DNA of 64,000 nt, taken from contig OY969917.1 of assembly GCA_963704565.1 (NCBI GenBank), positions 2,356,001 to 2,420,000 of the forward strand, in the 5' to 3' direction. Every line of letters starts with the position of its first letter. The first letter of the stretch is position 1. Below are positions 40,912 through 49,713 of this stretch, in pieces. This DNA is from Rhodoblastus sp963704565. GTDB lineage: Bacteria > Pseudomonadota > Alphaproteobacteria > Rhizobiales > Beijerinckiaceae. The position numbers were made by a program, and so were the translations under genes. The notes beneath the pieces are model-generated. The model was not told the DNA's origin and made no database searches. It saw nothing but the letters and a program-made list of their open reading frames with translations.

Positions 40912-41898
40912 TCATGAATCGGGCGCCATTCGCGCCATAACCCCGCGAATGAACGCCTCGGTCTCGGCCGGGTGAGCCAGGGGCAGCATATGGCCGCCGG
41001 CGATCCGACTCAGTTTTGCCCCCGGCGTCTCGGCGCAGAAATCCGCGCCCTGGCGCTCGGGGTCGAGCAGTCGGTCGCCTTCGCCATAGAGCACGCCGAT
41101 CGGCAGGTCGAGCGCGCCATAGCGCCGGGCCATCCCCGGCAATTCGCGCGGCTGCGTCAAGAGGTCGCTCGCGGCGGCCAGCAAAGCCGAGGGCCGCGCG
41201 GCGAGCAGGCCGCCGCCCCGGCTCCAGAACCGCGCCGGCATGGGATCGGGCGCGAAAGTCATTTCGCGCGCCACGCCCGAGCGCAAAAGCGTCAGGACCG
41301 GACCAACGGTCCATGCCCCGAGCCACCAAATGAACCGGCTGCGCCAAGCCAGACCGCCGAGGATCGCGCCGCTCATTTTCGACCGTGGGGCGACGAGATG
41401 GGTGAGCGGCGCGACCAGCGCCAGGCCGCCGATCTTTTCCGCGTGATCGAGCGCCAGCGCCAAAGCGACGGCGCCGCCCAGCGAATGGCCGACGACCAGC
41501 GGCTTTTCCAGGCCGAGCGTCTCGATCGCCCCCGCCACGATCGCCGCCTGTTGGGCGAGCGTCTGGGGATGCGCGGTCTCGGAATAGCCCGACCCCGGCC
41601 GGTCGATCAGCACCACGCGGCGTTCGGGGAAACGCGCCGCGAGCGCATAAGCGAATTCGTTGAGCTGGCCGAGCAGGCCATGGATGAAAACCAGCGGCGG
41701 CTCGCTCTGGCCCGACCTCGCGCCGCTGTCCGCGACATGAATACGCAGTCGGCTTGCTTCGTCGCCGACCTCGATGAACCGGCCGATGGGCGGGACAAGC
41801 ATTTCGATCAAGCGGACCAGCGCCAGATTGAACAGGGTCAGGACGCCGAACGCGATCAGTCCGTACAGGATCAGCCACAGCGCGGCGAGGATCAGCAT
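40912..41898 (-). CDS. membrane-anchored alpha/beta hydrolase
   Basis: A 328-residue hydrolase. An N-terminal hydrophobic anchor (MLILAALWLILYGLIAFGVL) precedes the alpha/beta core: oxyanion region LVFIHGLLGQLNEFAY, nucleophile elbow VVGHSLGGAVAL (Ser), acid in VLYGEGDRLLD and catalytic His in IAGGHMLPLAHP. The ATG at 41898 is chosen; an upstream TTG frame adds ten residues. Substrate unknown; lipase/esterase-like. Confidence 0.86.
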   Translation of the reverse strand: MLILAALWLILYGLIAFGVLTLFNLALVRLIEMLVPPIGRFIEVGDEASRLRIHVADSGARSGQSEPPLVFIHGLLGQLNEFAYALAARFPERRVVLIDRPGSGYSETAHPQTLAQQAAIVAGAIETLGLEKPLVVGHSLGGAVALALALDHAEKIGGLALVAPLTHLVAPRSKMSGAILGGLAWRSRFIWWLGAWTVGPVLTLLRSGVAREMTFAPDPMPARFWSRGGGLLAARPSALLAAASDLLTQPRELPGMARRYGALDLPIGVLYGEGDRLLDPERQGADFCAETPGAKLSRIAGGHMLPLAHPAETEAFIRGVMARMAPDS

Positions 41899-41931
41899 GG
41901 GCTTTCCGTTCCAATACGGTTTCCCCAAGAT

Positions 41932-42010
41932 GGCGCCGCAATCTGCGGAAACGCCATGGCGCGAAAATCCGTCAAGTTGCGGGCGAATTTTTGCGCCGGC
42001 GGAATTCGTA
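41932..42010. repeat. dispersed palindromic repeat, copy 2 (after pepF)
   Basis: Closely related to 25092-25194 but lacking about 24 bases including the small hairpin. It too begins exactly at the stop codon of a minus-strand gene (pepF). Confidence 0.75.
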
Positions 42011-43846
42011 TCAGGCGGGCAGGCTTTCCAGTTCGTCGATCAGGCCTTCGATCATCGACAGGCCGATGTTCCAGAAGGCTGGGTCGCGCGCGTCGAGCCC
42101 GAAGGGCGCCAGCAGTTCCGAATAATGCTTCGAGCCGCCCGCCGAGAGCAGAGCGAAATATTTTTCGACAAAGCCGGGCTCGGCCTTCCGATAGACGCCG
42201 TAAAGCGAATTCACCAGACAATCGCCGAAAGCATAGGCATAGACATAGAAGGGCGAATGGACGAAATGCGGAATATAGGTCCAGAACGTCTCATAGCCCG
42301 GCATCAGCTCGATCGACGGCCCGAGGCTTTCCGACTGCGCCGCCATCCATAATTGGCAGATGCGCTCGGCCGTCAGTTCGCCCTCGCGGCGTTCCTCGTG
42401 GAGGCTGCGCTCGAATGTGTAGAAGGCGATCTGCCGCACCACCGTATTGAGCATGTCCTCGACCTTGGAGGCGAGCATGGCCCGGCGCTCGCGCGGCTCC
42501 TTGGCCTCGGCCAGCAGCGCCTGGAAGGTCAGCATTTCCCCGAAGACCGAGGCGGTTTCGGCGAGCGTCAGCGGCGTCGGGGCCATCAGCGGGCCGTTGG
42601 GCGCCGCCAGAACCTGGTGCACGCCATGGCCAAGCTCATGGGCGAGCGTCATCACGTCGCGCGGCTTGCCCTGATAATTGAGCAGCACATAGGGATGCAC
42701 GGAAGGGCTGGTCGGATGGGCGAAAGCGCCCGGCGCCTTGCCCGGCGCGACCGGCGCGTCGATCCACTGGCGCTCGAAAAATGTTTCAGCGATATCGGCC
42801 ATTTTCGGCGAGAAGGCGCGATAGGCGCCAAGCACCGCCGCGCGCGCCTGCGACCAGTCATAGACCGCGCGCGGCGCGTCGGGCAGCGGCGCGTTGCGGT
42901 CCCAGTGGCGCAGACGGTCCTTGCCGAACCAGCGCGCCTTGAGCCGGTAATAGCGATGCGACAGGCGGGGATAGGCGCCGCGCACCGCCGCGACCATGGC
43001 GCCCACCACTTCCGGCTCGACGCGATTGGAAAGATGGCGCGAGGCGGCGACATCCTTGAAGCCGCGCCATTGGTCGGAAATTTCCTTGTCCTTGGCGAGA
43101 ACGTTGGAAATTAGGGCGAAAACGCGCAGATTGTCCTTGAGCGTGGCGGCGATGGCGTCGGAGGCTCTCTCGCGGACCTGCTCGTCGGGATCCTGGAACA
43201 GATTGAGCGCCGGCTCCAGGGTCATTTCCTGCCCGTCGATCTCGAAGCGCAGCGAGGCGATAGTCTCGTCGAACAGCCGGTTCCAGGCGGATTGGCCGGT
43301 CACCGATTTTTCGTGGAACAGCCGCTCGATGCGGTCGTCGAGCTGATAGGGCTTTTCGCGCCGCAAATCCTCGATCCACGGGCGGTAACGCGACAGCGGC
43401 TTGCGCTCCATCGCCCGGCCCAGGGCGATGTCGTCGAGCCGGTTGAGTTCGAGCTGGAAGAACAGAAGGTCGGTCGAGGCCGCCGTCACCTTTTCCTGCG
43501 CGTCGCCATAGAATTTGGCCCGCACCGGGTCGATGGTGTTCTCGGCGTAGGACAGGCCGGCGAAGGACATGATTCGCGTCGCCAGATCGTCGATGGCCTC
43601 GTAGCGCGCGATCGCCTCGTGGAGCTTTTCGGAAGCGTTCCGCGCCGACAGAAGCCCAGCCAGGGCGCCGCGATAGACGGCGGCGAATTCCCGGCACTCA
43701 TGGCCGAGGCGTTTGAGATCCTCGGCGAAGCGCGGACTGTCCAGCCCTTCATAGAGATCGTCGAGCCGCCAGCGCGGCAAAGCTTCGGCGGGCGCGGCGC
43801 CGGCGCCTGGCGCGGCGCGAACGAGAGGTTCTGAAGGATGAAACAT
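42011..43846 (-). CDS. pepF: M3-family oligoendopeptidase F
   Basis: Cytosolic zinc metallopeptidase of 611 residues that degrades oligopeptides. The HExxH zinc motif is TLAHELGHGVHQ, and the third ligand Glu lies in LAETASVFGEML about 25 residues on. The N-terminal helical region and VKFYGDAQEKV-like family segments are present. The start at 43846 gives a family-sized protein. It has no signal peptide. Its stop codon abuts a dispersed repeat. Confidence 0.93.
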   Translation of the reverse strand: MFHPSEPLVRAAPGAGAAPAEALPRWRLDDLYEGLDSPRFAEDLKRLGHECREFAAVYRGALAGLLSARNASEKLHEAIARYEAIDDLATRIMSFAGLSYAENTIDPVRAKFYGDAQEKVTAASTDLLFFQLELNRLDDIALGRAMERKPLSRYRPWIEDLRREKPYQLDDRIERLFHEKSVTGQSAWNRLFDETIASLRFEIDGQEMTLEPALNLFQDPDEQVRERASDAIAATLKDNLRVFALISNVLAKDKEISDQWRGFKDVAASRHLSNRVEPEVVGAMVAAVRGAYPRLSHRYYRLKARWFGKDRLRHWDRNAPLPDAPRAVYDWSQARAAVLGAYRAFSPKMADIAETFFERQWIDAPVAPGKAPGAFAHPTSPSVHPYVLLNYQGKPRDVMTLAHELGHGVHQVLAAPNGPLMAPTPLTLAETASVFGEMLTFQALLAEAKEPRERRAMLASKVEDMLNTVVRQIAFYTFERSLHEERREGELTAERICQLWMAAQSESLGPSIELMPGYETFWTYIPHFVHSPFYVYAYAFGDCLVNSLYGVYRKAEPGFVEKYFALLSAGGSKHYSELLAPFGLDARDPAFWNIGLSMIEGLIDELESLPA

Positions 43847-44055
43847 GGCGCCGCCGAGCCTCTGCGCGAATCGTCTTGAAAGGACGAGTCACAATATTGG
43901 GCGGATGCGGCGGGGATCAACCCGTATTCGGCGTTTGGACGGTCACGCGCGCTCTTTTCCTGAAACTGTTCTCGATCCCCCGCGGCGGAAGGCGCGTTCT
44001 TCCCAAAGCGCAAGGCGCGTTCTTGGGTTTGAAAAATCGCCCCCGCCGCAAAAAT

Positions 44056-44838
44056 TCATTTGGTCGCGATCACATAGGCGAAACTCGAAACCGCCCGCCA
44101 GTCGCGACGTTCGGCGACGCGGTTGAACGCCGCGTCGATCTGCTTCACGCCCGGAATCTTCGAGAAATAGGCATATCCCCAGAAGGGCAGCACGACGGCG
44201 TCGGAAAAGCCGGCCTGATGCAGCATCGGCGCGATCTTGCCTTCGCTGCTGAAGCAATGATCGTAATAGGCGGGGAATTTGGGATCGTCTCCGTCGGGTT
44301 TTCGCTCCGGGAACAAGGTTTCAAGGATGAAACGGGACATGCGCTCGGGCATCAGCCGGTTCAGCGTATAGGGAAGGGCGTAGAGAGTTGGGAAAAACGA
44401 CAAGGCGACGCCGCCCGGCGCCAGCACTTCGGCGATATTGCGCCACATCGCCGGAACATCCGGAACATGCTCCATCACCATGCGGCAATAGGCGAGGTCG
44501 TATTTGCCGCGCCCGAGAATGTCCGGCGCGCGCGGCGAGGTGATGTCGCATTCCATCTTGCCATAGCCCGATGGCGCCAAAGCGAGTTCATGGGCGGAAA
44601 TGTCGTTCAGGGTGATGTCCAGCCCGAGTTCGGCGGCCTCGTCCGGCTGGAACAGCGGATCGCGCCCGGCGCCGATTTCGAGATGGCGGCGCAGCCCCCG
44701 GTTGCGCGAAAGCTCGATAATCGTGGGCTTGTAATTCTCCCAGCACCAGTGCCAATGCGACGGATAGCCGAGGTCGGCGACGATCTTGCGGATATCGGCC
44801 GCGGCGGGCGAGGCGTTCAGGACGAGAGCGTCGGTCAT
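44056..44838 (-). CDS. SAM-dependent methyltransferase
   Basis: A 260-residue class I methyltransferase. Motif I is RRHLEIGAGRDPLFQ, followed by LDITLNDIS (post-I acidic residue) and LAYCRMVMEHVPDVPAMWRN, the domain type of ubiquinone/polysaccharide methylases. The C-terminal part is aromatic-rich and specific (FWGYAYFSKIPGV). It is divergent from the glycosyltransferase gene, so it may act on a glycan or glycolipid, though that link is weak. Confidence 0.8.
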   Translation of the reverse strand: MTDALVLNASPAAADIRKIVADLGYPSHWHWCWENYKPTIIELSRNRGLRRHLEIGAGRDPLFQPDEAAELGLDITLNDISAHELALAPSGYGKMECDITSPRAPDILGRGKYDLAYCRMVMEHVPDVPAMWRNIAEVLAPGGVALSFFPTLYALPYTLNRLMPERMSRFILETLFPERKPDGDDPKFPAYYDHCFSSEGKIAPMLHQAGFSDAVVLPFWGYAYFSKIPGVKQIDAAFNRVAERRDWRAVSSFAYVIATK

Positions 44839-45014
44839 TTGGGCTCCGGAAACAGGCTCGGCGGCAGCTTAGCGGAGCCGGTTTAACGGCGTCTTGCCAA
44901 AATGGTCATCACCGGAGGCTTTCCGGGCGACGGAGCGGCCGGCGCGTTCAATCAAGAATAAGACCTTGGCTTTATGCTGCGCGGCAATCGAATTTGCGAA
45001 AGATGGAAAGGCCG

Positions 45015-46262
45015 ATGAGCGCCAGGATTTGCAGCGGCAAGCTGAATATTGTCATCGTCGCCGACCACGCCACGATCAACGGCGGCCAGGCCAAGGTCGC
45101 GCTGCAAAGCGCCATCGCCCTCAAACAGGCCGGGTTCGAGCCGATCGTCTTCGCCTCCAACGGGCCGGCCGATCCGCAACTGACGGAGGCCGGGGTCGAG
45201 GTCGTTTGTCTCGGCCAGCACGATTCGCAGAGCAATCCTTCGGTCGCCGCCGGTGCGGCGCAGGGAATCTGGAATTTCACCGCCGCGCGCGAGATGAAAA
45301 AGCTGCTGGCGCGCCTGCCGCGCGAGCGCACCATCGTTCATGTCCATGGCTGGGCCAAATCCATGTCGGGGTCTTTCGCCCCGGCGGTGCGCGCGGCGAA
45401 GGTTCCCGCGCTTTATACGTTCCACGAATATTTTTTGTTCTGCCCCAATGGCGGCTTCTACGATTACCGGCGCCATCATGTCTGCGGCCTGGAGCCGCTT
45501 TCCGCCGCCTGCTGGACGCACAACTGCGACACGCGCGGCTATCAGGGCAAAATCTGGCGCTGTCTCCGGCATGTGGCGATGGACAAGGCGGCCGGAATGC
45601 CGAAGCTCTTTTCGGATTTCATCGTCATTTCCGATTTCCAGTCGGCGATCGTGACGCCGCGCCTGCCGCCGGGCGCGCGCGTCCACCGCATTTCCAACCC
45701 GATCGACGCCGAGGATTTCGGGCGCAAGCCGGCGCCGGCCTCTGGCGATTTTCTGTTCGTCGGGCGCCTCGGGCCTGAAAAAGGCGTGTTCTATTTCGCC
45801 GAAGCGGCGCGCAAGGCCGGCTTGACCCCGGTTTTCGCCGGCGACGGCCCCTCGGCCGCCGAAATTCGCGCGCTTTATCCCGAAGCCCGGCTGCTCGGCT
45901 GGAAATCCCCGGCCGAGGTCAGGCGATTGATGCGGAGCGCCCGCGCCCTGGTGTTCCCCTCGCTGTGGTACGAGGGCCAGCCGCTGACCGTGCTCGAAGC
46001 CAAGGCGACCGGCCTGCCGATCGTCGTCTCGGACGCCTGCGCCGGCCGGGACGAAGTGGCCGACGGCGAAACCGGCTTCTGGTTCAAGAGCCAGGACGCC
46101 GACGATCTGGCGCGCAAGCTCGAAAGGCTCAAGGACGACGCCTTGGTCACGAAAATGTCCAACGCCGCCTATGACAGCTTCTGGGCCGACCCGCCGACCA
46201 TGGCGCGCCATGTCGCGCGAATCGGGGCCGTTTACGAGGACATGATCGCGCGGCGCGGCTGA
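45015..46262 (+). CDS. family 4 glycosyltransferase
   Basis: A 415-residue GT-B enzyme. The N-terminal acceptor domain contains IVIVADHATINGGQAKVAL and a cysteine-rich stretch (NGGFYDYRRHHVCGLEPLSA). The C-terminal donor domain has FVGRLGPEKGVFYFAEAARK, the ER-like VFPSLWYEGQPLTVLEAKATGLP (Glu pair) and VADGETGFWF. The start ATG at 45015 follows GGAAAGG; alternatives at 45003 and TTG 44994 exist. It probably adds sugars during envelope or exopolysaccharide synthesis. Confidence 0.88.
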   Translation: MSARICSGKLNIVIVADHATINGGQAKVALQSAIALKQAGFEPIVFASNGPADPQLTEAGVEVVCLGQHDSQSNPSVAAGAAQGIWNFTAAREMKKLLARLPRERTIVHVHGWAKSMSGSFAPAVRAAKVPALYTFHEYFLFCPNGGFYDYRRHHVCGLEPLSAACWTHNCDTRGYQGKIWRCLRHVAMDKAAGMPKLFSDFIVISDFQSAIVTPRLPPGARVHRISNPIDAEDFGRKPAPASGDFLFVGRLGPEKGVFYFAEAARKAGLTPVFAGDGPSAAEIRALYPEARLLGWKSPAEVRRLMRSARALVFPSLWYEGQPLTVLEAKATGLPIVVSDACAGRDEVADGETGFWFKSQDADDLARKLERLKDDALVTKMSNAAYDSFWADPPTMARHVARIGAVYEDMIARRG

Positions 46263-46371
46263 GGCCTCGTCCCTTCGGGTGATCGACGACGGAACCGCCC
46301 ATTAACACGGCATTTACCCTAATCGCGCACGATATTCGAGGCCGCCGCGCCGCTTCAATGAAAGAAAGAGA

Positions 46372-47856
46372 ATGATTTCGACCGTTCTGATCGCCGATGA
46401 CGATCCCGTCCAGCGCCGGCTGCTCGAAGCCATGGTGCGGCGATTCGGTTACGAGACGGAATGCGTCGAGGGCGGCGAAGCGGCGCTGGCGCGGATGCAG
46501 GCCGCCGACAAGGCGAAGGTCGATCTGCTGATTCTCGATCTGGTCATGCCCGATCTCGACGGCATGGGCGTGCTGTCGCGCATGCGCGAACGCAAGATCA
46601 CCATACCGGTCATCGTCCAGACCGCCCATGGCTCGATCGAGGCGGTGATTTCCGCCATGCGCGCCGGCGCGCTCGATTTCGTGGTCAAGCCGGTCGGCGC
46701 CGAACGTTTGCAGATTTCGATCAAGAACGCCCTGCGCTTCGAGGCGCTGGAAGGCGAAATCCGCCGCATCGGCCGAAAGGCGACCGGCCAGCTCACCTTC
46801 CGCGACATATTGTCGCGCAGCGACGACATGACGCGTGCGATCCGGCTCGGCGAGCGCGCCGCCAAATCCAATATTCCGGTGCTGATCGAAGGCGAATCGG
46901 GCGTCGGCAAGGAATTGATGGCGCGCGCCATCCAGGGCGCCTCGGATCGGCGCGGCAAGCCCTTCGTGACGGTCAATTGCGGCGCCCTGCCGCAGAATCT
47001 GGTCGAATCGATCCTGTTCGGCCACGAGAAAGGCGCCTTCACCGGCGCGACCGACAAACATGCCGGCAAATTCGTCGAAGCCAATGGCGGCACCCTGTTC
47101 CTGGACGAGGTCGGCGAACTGCCGCTCGAAACCCAGGTCAAGCTGCTGCGCGCGCTTCAGGAAGGCGAAATCGATCCGGTCGGCGCCCGCAAGGCGGTTC
47201 GGGTGGACGTGCGCCTGATTTCGGCGACCAACCAGAACCTGATCGAACTGGTCAAACAGGGCCGCTTCCGCGAAGACCTTTATTACCGGCTGAACGTCTT
47301 CCCCATCTCTATCCCGCCCTTGCGCGCGCGCCGCGTCGATATTCACGAACTGGCGCGGCGCTTTCTCGCCCGGTTCAGCGCCGAGGAAGGCAAGAGATTG
47401 CGCGGGCTTTCGGCCGAAGCTCTGTCCATGCTCGCGACCTATGACTGGCCGGGCAATGTGCGCCAGCTCGAAAACGCCATGTTCCGCGCGGTCGTCCTCT
47501 CCGACGGCGACGAACTGACGGTGGCGGAATTCCCCCAGATCGCCGCCCATGTCGACGGGTTCGACGTGCGCGTGCCGCCGGCGCCGGCGCCGATCGGCGC
47601 GCGCGATGTCCACCGCGAGATCGTGCGGGTCGAAGTGCGCGACCCCAATGTCCTGAAACTGCTCGATGAAAACGGCGACGTGCACCGCCTGGAATGGCTG
47701 GAGGAAAAGGCGATCCGCTTCGCCTTGACCCATTATCGCGGCCAGATGTCGGAAATGGCGCGCAAGCTCGGCATCGGCCGCTCGACGCTCTATCGCAAGA
47801 TGAAGGAATATGGCCTGGGCGAGCATGTGCCCGCCGGCGACGCCAACGCCGCATGA
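46372..47856 (+). CDS. NtrC-family sigma-54-dependent response regulator
   Basis: A 494-residue three-domain regulator. The receiver domain (residues 1-120) has the acidic pocket LIADDDP, phosphoacceptor LLILDLVMPD and the Lys of VVKPVG. The AAA+ domain has Walker A EGESGVGKEL, the sigma-54 contact GAFTGA, Walker B GGTLFLDEVGELP and the R-finger region FREDLYYRLNVFPI. The C-terminal Fis-type helix-turn-helix is MARKLGIGRSTLYRKMKEYG. No histidine kinase is adjacent, so it is an orphan. The next genes downstream are cell-wall genes. Confidence 0.92.
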   Translation: MISTVLIADDDPVQRRLLEAMVRRFGYETECVEGGEAALARMQAADKAKVDLLILDLVMPDLDGMGVLSRMRERKITIPVIVQTAHGSIEAVISAMRAGALDFVVKPVGAERLQISIKNALRFEALEGEIRRIGRKATGQLTFRDILSRSDDMTRAIRLGERAAKSNIPVLIEGESGVGKELMARAIQGASDRRGKPFVTVNCGALPQNLVESILFGHEKGAFTGATDKHAGKFVEANGGTLFLDEVGELPLETQVKLLRALQEGEIDPVGARKAVRVDVRLISATNQNLIELVKQGRFREDLYYRLNVFPISIPPLRARRVDIHELARRFLARFSAEEGKRLRGLSAEALSMLATYDWPGNVRQLENAMFRAVVLSDGDELTVAEFPQIAAHVDGFDVRVPPAPAPIGARDVHREIVRVEVRDPNVLKLLDENGDVHRLEWLEEKAIRFALTHYRGQMSEMARKLGIGRSTLYRKMKEYGLGEHVPAGDANAA

Positions 47857-48056
47857 ATTTGCGCCCCGGCGATGTAACATTGCCGTGACCGTCGCGTTTT
47901 TGCCGAGAGGGATGGTTGCGCCCGCGCCCGGTTTGAAATTAAGCAGGCGCGCGACTTGACTGAAAAAGGGCCGGTTGGGCGTAAAACCCTCCGGCCCAGT
48001 CGGCGTTTCCCGGGATGGCGCGCCCGTCTCGCGGAAATCGTTTGAAAGGCTGTGGA

Positions 48057-49580
48057 ATGCTCTGGTTCGGTTCGTCCGCCGCAAAATTACGGACGGCGGC
48101 CGCCCTTGCGGCGCTGGCCGCCGCCGGCGCGGCTTTCGCGCAAGGCCCGGCGCCCGCGCCCGAACCGCCCAAAGCCGCGCCGCCCGCCGCCGCCGCCGCG
48201 ACAACTCAATCGCCGGCTCCCGCTCCGGTTCAAGCTCCACCCGCCGCGCCGGCGCCGCGCCAGGTCTGGACCACGCCGCCCGGCCCCTTCAAACCCGCGA
48301 TCAACCAGGCCATTCGCGACGCCCTCGCCCGCGACCGGAAACTGGCGGGACGGTTGAGCGAGCAGCAAGGCGCGCTACGCCGCGCCGTCGACGCCTTTTA
48401 CGCCGGCCGGGGCGATGCGCCGGTCTGGCTCGACCACGGCCATTGGACGCCGCAGGCCCAGTCGGTTTTCGAGCAATTGGCCCATGCGCCGGAAGACGGT
48501 CTCGATCTCACCGCCTATCGCGTGTTTGCGCTGGGGAGCGGCCCCGATTCGTCGCTGGCGCTGGGCGATGTCGCTTTGTCCGAGGCCGTGGCGGCCTATG
48601 CCTTCCAGGCCAGCGGCGGCCGGATCGACCCGGCGCGTATTTCAAAGATGATCGGCGCTCGGCCGGCGGTGGTTTCCGCCGCGCGGGCGCTCGACGAGAC
48701 CGGGAAGTCGGCCGACGCCGGCAAGGCCTTGCAGGCCTATAACCCGCCGCAGCCGGGCTATCAGGCGCTGAAACGGAAATTGGCCGAATTGCGGGCGCGG
48801 CCCGCGCCCATTGCGCGACTCGCCCTGAACGGGCATCGGCGCTGGATCAGCGACGAGACGACCGGCGCCCTGCGCGAGACCAAGCTTGAGGACGAACTCC
48901 TGACCAATATGGAGTTCTGGCGCTGGCTGCCGCGCGACCTCGGCGCCGAAAGAATCATGGTGAATGTGCCGGAATTCACCGCGCGCCTTTATCGCGACAA
49001 TGAGAAGATCCTGGCGGTCAGGGTCATCACCGGCAAGCCGGACAGGCCGACGCCGCTCTTCACCAATGCGGTTCAATATATTGTCGTCAATCCGTCGTGG
49101 AACGTCCCGCAATCGATCATCGAGAAGGAGATGCTGCCGCATCTCGCGGCGCTGCGCGAGCAGGGCTATGAAATCCGCACTGTCAACGGCCGCCTGCACA
49201 TCCGCCAGCCGCCGGGCGAGCGCAACGCCTTGGGGCAGATCAAATTCCTGTTTCCCAACGATTACGCCGTCTATATGCACGACACCCCGACCCGCAGATT
49301 GTTCGCGGCCTCGCGCCGCGCCTTCAGCCATGGCTGCGTCCGGGTCGACCAGCCCTTCAAACTGGCCGAGGATCTGTTGCAGCCGCAAAACGGCTGGGAC
49401 GAAGCGCGGATCCGGAAACTGCTCGGCCCCAAGGAGCGCTGGGTGAAGCTGCCCCGGGCCGTGCCGGTCCACATTGTCTATTTCACGGCGGCGGTGGACG
49501 AAACCGGCGAGCTGAAGCAGTTTGACGACATTTACGGATATGACCGCAAGGTTCGCGAAGCGCTTGGGCTCGGCGGCTGA
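48057..49580 (+). CDS. L,D-transpeptidase (YcbB-like)
   Basis: A 507-residue secreted peptidoglycan-crosslinking enzyme. A signal peptide (LRTAAALAALAAAGAAFA) is followed by a Pro/Ala-rich linker, a YcbB-type scaffold region with APVWLDHGHWTPQAQSV and EDGLDLTAYRV, and a YkuD catalytic domain ending in AFSHGCVRVDQPFKLAEDLL with the nucleophilic Cys in SHGCVR and the conserved upstream His in YMHDTP. The ATG at 48057 is preferred over 48015, which lacks a signal. It is followed by a DUF882 gene. Confidence 0.9.
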   Translation: MLWFGSSAAKLRTAAALAALAAAGAAFAQGPAPAPEPPKAAPPAAAAATTQSPAPAPVQAPPAAPAPRQVWTTPPGPFKPAINQAIRDALARDRKLAGRLSEQQGALRRAVDAFYAGRGDAPVWLDHGHWTPQAQSVFEQLAHAPEDGLDLTAYRVFALGSGPDSSLALGDVALSEAVAAYAFQASGGRIDPARISKMIGARPAVVSAARALDETGKSADAGKALQAYNPPQPGYQALKRKLAELRARPAPIARLALNGHRRWISDETTGALRETKLEDELLTNMEFWRWLPRDLGAERIMVNVPEFTARLYRDNEKILAVRVITGKPDRPTPLFTNAVQYIVVNPSWNVPQSIIEKEMLPHLAALREQGYEIRTVNGRLHIRQPPGERNALGQIKFLFPNDYAVYMHDTPTRRLFAASRRAFSHGCVRVDQPFKLAEDLLQPQNGWDEARIRKLLGPKERWVKLPRAVPVHIVYFTAAVDETGELKQFDDIYGYDRKVREALGLGG

Positions 49581-49713
49581 TTCGCCCATGAGGCGATCAC
49601 GCGCCCGTGATCCCGCCGCAAAACCGCCGCGAAATTGGATCATTCCGCCACAAGCGGCAAAAAAGCGCGGCCGGGAAATTTTTCCTCGGCCTGTGGCTTT
49701 GCCGTCACAGATC

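Noticed and set aside
47857..48056. GGGCCGG/CCGGCCC stem before the L,D-transpeptidase gene as a terminator
   Set aside because: No T-run follows on the plus strand, and the only adjacent run of A would suit a minus-strand gene that is not present.
46147..48240. 697-residue minus-strand frame over the NtrC-type gene
   Set aside because: Antisense shadow that crosses two genes and an intergenic gap.
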